DNA of 64,000 nt from Brevibacillus sp. (lineage in GTDB: Bacteria; Bacillota; Bacilli; Brevibacillales; Brevibacillaceae): assembly GCA_017656235.1 (NCBI GenBank), contig JACDOF010000001.1, forward strand, positions 186,001-250,000. Reading direction: 5' to 3'. Both the position numbers and the translations under genes were made by a program. Shown here in pieces: positions 63,158 through 64,000 of the stretch. The notes under the pieces are model-generated. The model was not told the DNA's origin. It made no database searches and saw only the letters and a list, made by a program, of their open reading frames with translations. Position 1 is the stretch's first letter, and each line of letters begins with the position of its first letter.

Positions 63158-63370
63158 ATGGGATGCAAATGCAAGCGAAAGTACTACAAGGGTAAATATC
63201 ACTGCAAAACGTGTTGCAAGAAAAAGTACTACAAGAAAAAGTGCTATTACAAGCCGTATTACAAAACCCACTGCTATGATCACTACAAGCACGACCGACA
63301 CCACCGTTACCACGACTCATCTGCTTCTTCCATGTATGATTCAAGCTCTTACAGCTACATGTATGGTTGA
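63158..63370 (+). CDS. Small Lys/Tyr/Cys/His-rich protein, coat-like
   Basis: 70-residue protein made almost only of Lys, Tyr, Cys and His in the first 45 residues (CKCKRKYYKGKYHCKTCCKK, then KKYYKKKCYYKPYYKTHC), with a His/Ser/Tyr tail ending SSSYSYMYG. It belongs to no family I recognise. The composition suits a cross-linked (dityrosine, disulfide) spore-coat component, such as CotG/CotD-like small proteins. ATG 63158 follows GGGGGTGAGCGAGG, and a strong hairpin terminator follows, so this is a self-contained gene. Confidence 0.75.
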   Translation: MGCKCKRKYYKGKYHCKTCCKKKYYKKKCYYKPYYKTHCYDHYKHDRHHRYHDSSASSMYDSSSYSYMYG

Positions 63371-63377
63371 TAGGTAT

Positions 63378-63420
63378 GTACGGAGAAAAAGCGCCCACTT
63401 CGGCGCTTTTTCTCCGTACA
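63378..63420. terminator. Strong hairpin terminator after the coat-like gene
   Basis: Perfect 19-bp inverted repeat: TGTACGGAGAAAAAGCGCC (63378-63396) and its complement at 63402-63420, loop of five bases. The second arm contains CTTTTT, so it may work in both directions. Confidence 0.8.
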
Positions 63421-63538
63421 TGGCCCTTGTGTCTCATACGGGATTTTTGGAAAGAATTTTCAGAATATCTGAAGGAGAAGTGCCATCCAGCGGAGAAACA
63501 AAGTGAAAAGTGCTGCCTCATAACAGGGGGGATGGGAT

Positions 63539-64000
63539 GTGCTGTCGGGAATTACAGTCGTCGACTTTACCCGCCACCTACCGGGACCGTACTGCACCAT
63601 GCGGCTGGCTGACATGGGCGCGGAGGTGATCAAGATCGAGGCGTATCCGTCCGGAGATCCGGGACGCAGCATGGGACCGATGTTGGGCGGGGACGGTTTG
63701 TTTTACCTCGCTTCCAACCGGAACAAACGAAGTGTGGCACTTAATCTGCGTACCCCGGCAGGGCGGGAGCTGGCCTTTGCCCTGGCGGCTCAGGCCGATG
63801 TGGTGGTGGAAAGCTTCCGGCCCGGCGTCATGGGTCATCTCGGATTGGATTACGAGGCGCTCGCCGAGGTCAACCCGGAGCTGATCTACTGCTCGCTCAC
63901 CGGATACGGCCAGACCGGAGCGATGCATCAGTTGGGCGGCCACGATCTTAACTATCAGGCAGTGAGCGGTTTTTTAGCCGCCAATCGGGACAGCCAGGGG
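63539..64000 (+). CDS. CaiB/BaiF-type (family III) CoA-transferase, 3' end outside window
   Basis: N-terminal 154 residues of a family III acyl-CoA transferase, running off the right window edge. Diagnostic stretches are GITVVDFTRHLPGPYC, ADMGAEVIKIEAYP, the RNKRSVALNLRT segment and SLTGYGQTG near 133. The catalytic Asp (expected around residue 170) is not reached. GTG 63539 is 6 bases after AGGGGGGA. The CoA donor and acceptor cannot be inferred from this part. Confidence 0.9.
   Translation, partial: MLSGITVVDFTRHLPGPYCTMRLADMGAEVIKIEAYPSGDPGRSMGPMLGGDGLFYLASNRNKRSVALNLRTPAGRELAFALAAQADVVVESFRPGVMGHLGLDYEALAEVNPELIYCSLTGYGQTGAMHQLGGHDLNYQAVSGFLAANRDSQG

Overview
The window is chromosomal core DNA of an endospore-forming, meso-DAP-type member of the Bacillales. 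The genes and their order (pbpB-spoVD-murE-mraY-murD-spoVE-murG-murB-murA-divIB-ylxW-ylxX-sbp-ftsA-ftsZ, spoIIGA-sigE-sigG, ylmC to divIVA-ileS, lspA-rluD, pyrR to pyrE) match this order of Firmicutes. The fairly GC-rich composition, murA inside the division cluster and the absence of pyrK/pyrD from the pyr operon point, as an inference, to the Paenibacillaceae, perhaps a Brevibacillus-like organism. No tRNA, rRNA, CRISPR array, transposase gene or prophage was seen.

Bases 1-17700 hold the division and cell wall cluster. It covers the cytoplasmic and lipid-linked steps of peptidoglycan synthesis, two class B PBPs (one vegetative, one for sporulation), a SEDS polymerase, and the divisome genes divIB, ftsA and ftsZ. 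murF is not in the cluster. A good sigma-H-type promoter precedes ftsA. Bases 17800-21000 hold a small VOC gene and the sporulation sigma module: spoIIGA (protease), sigE (pro-sigma-E) and sigG. The intergenic stretch 20990-21562 is packed with repeats. Bases 21563-29031 hold ylmC, pgeF, ylmE, sepF, ylmG, ylmH, divIVA (with a perfect 0A box upstream) and ileS, the last behind an isoleucine T-box.

Bases 29032-45800 look like an accessory insertion between ileS/yteA and lspA. It starts with a second copy of a dispersed repeat. After that come a yteA-like DksA protein, an orphan mandelate-racemase-type enzyme with an MFS transporter, a NUDIX/flavoprotein pair and a TerC membrane protein. Next is a divergent nucleotide-sugar and glycosyltransferase locus: two paralogous GT4 enzymes (one fused to a beta-sandwich domain), a UDP-sugar dehydrogenase, two SDR epimerases/dehydratases, a phosphatase, a phosphohexomutase, a very basic protein of unknown function and a small Gly-Pro-Gly-Thr repeat protein. 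I interpret it as a surface, possibly spore-surface, glycan system.

Bases 45896-57894 hold lspA, rluD and the pyrimidine operon pyrR-pyrP-pyrB-pyrC-carA-carB-pyrF-pyrE. Three PyrR-type attenuators lie before pyrR, pyrP and pyrB. Bases 57993-64000 carry assorted small operons: ccdC, an MFS transporter, a CPBP protease, a DUF309 protein, a small acidic protein, a yjzC gene only 56 codons long, a GntR regulator, a Tyr/Lys/Cys-rich coat-like protein and the 5' part of a CoA-transferase gene.
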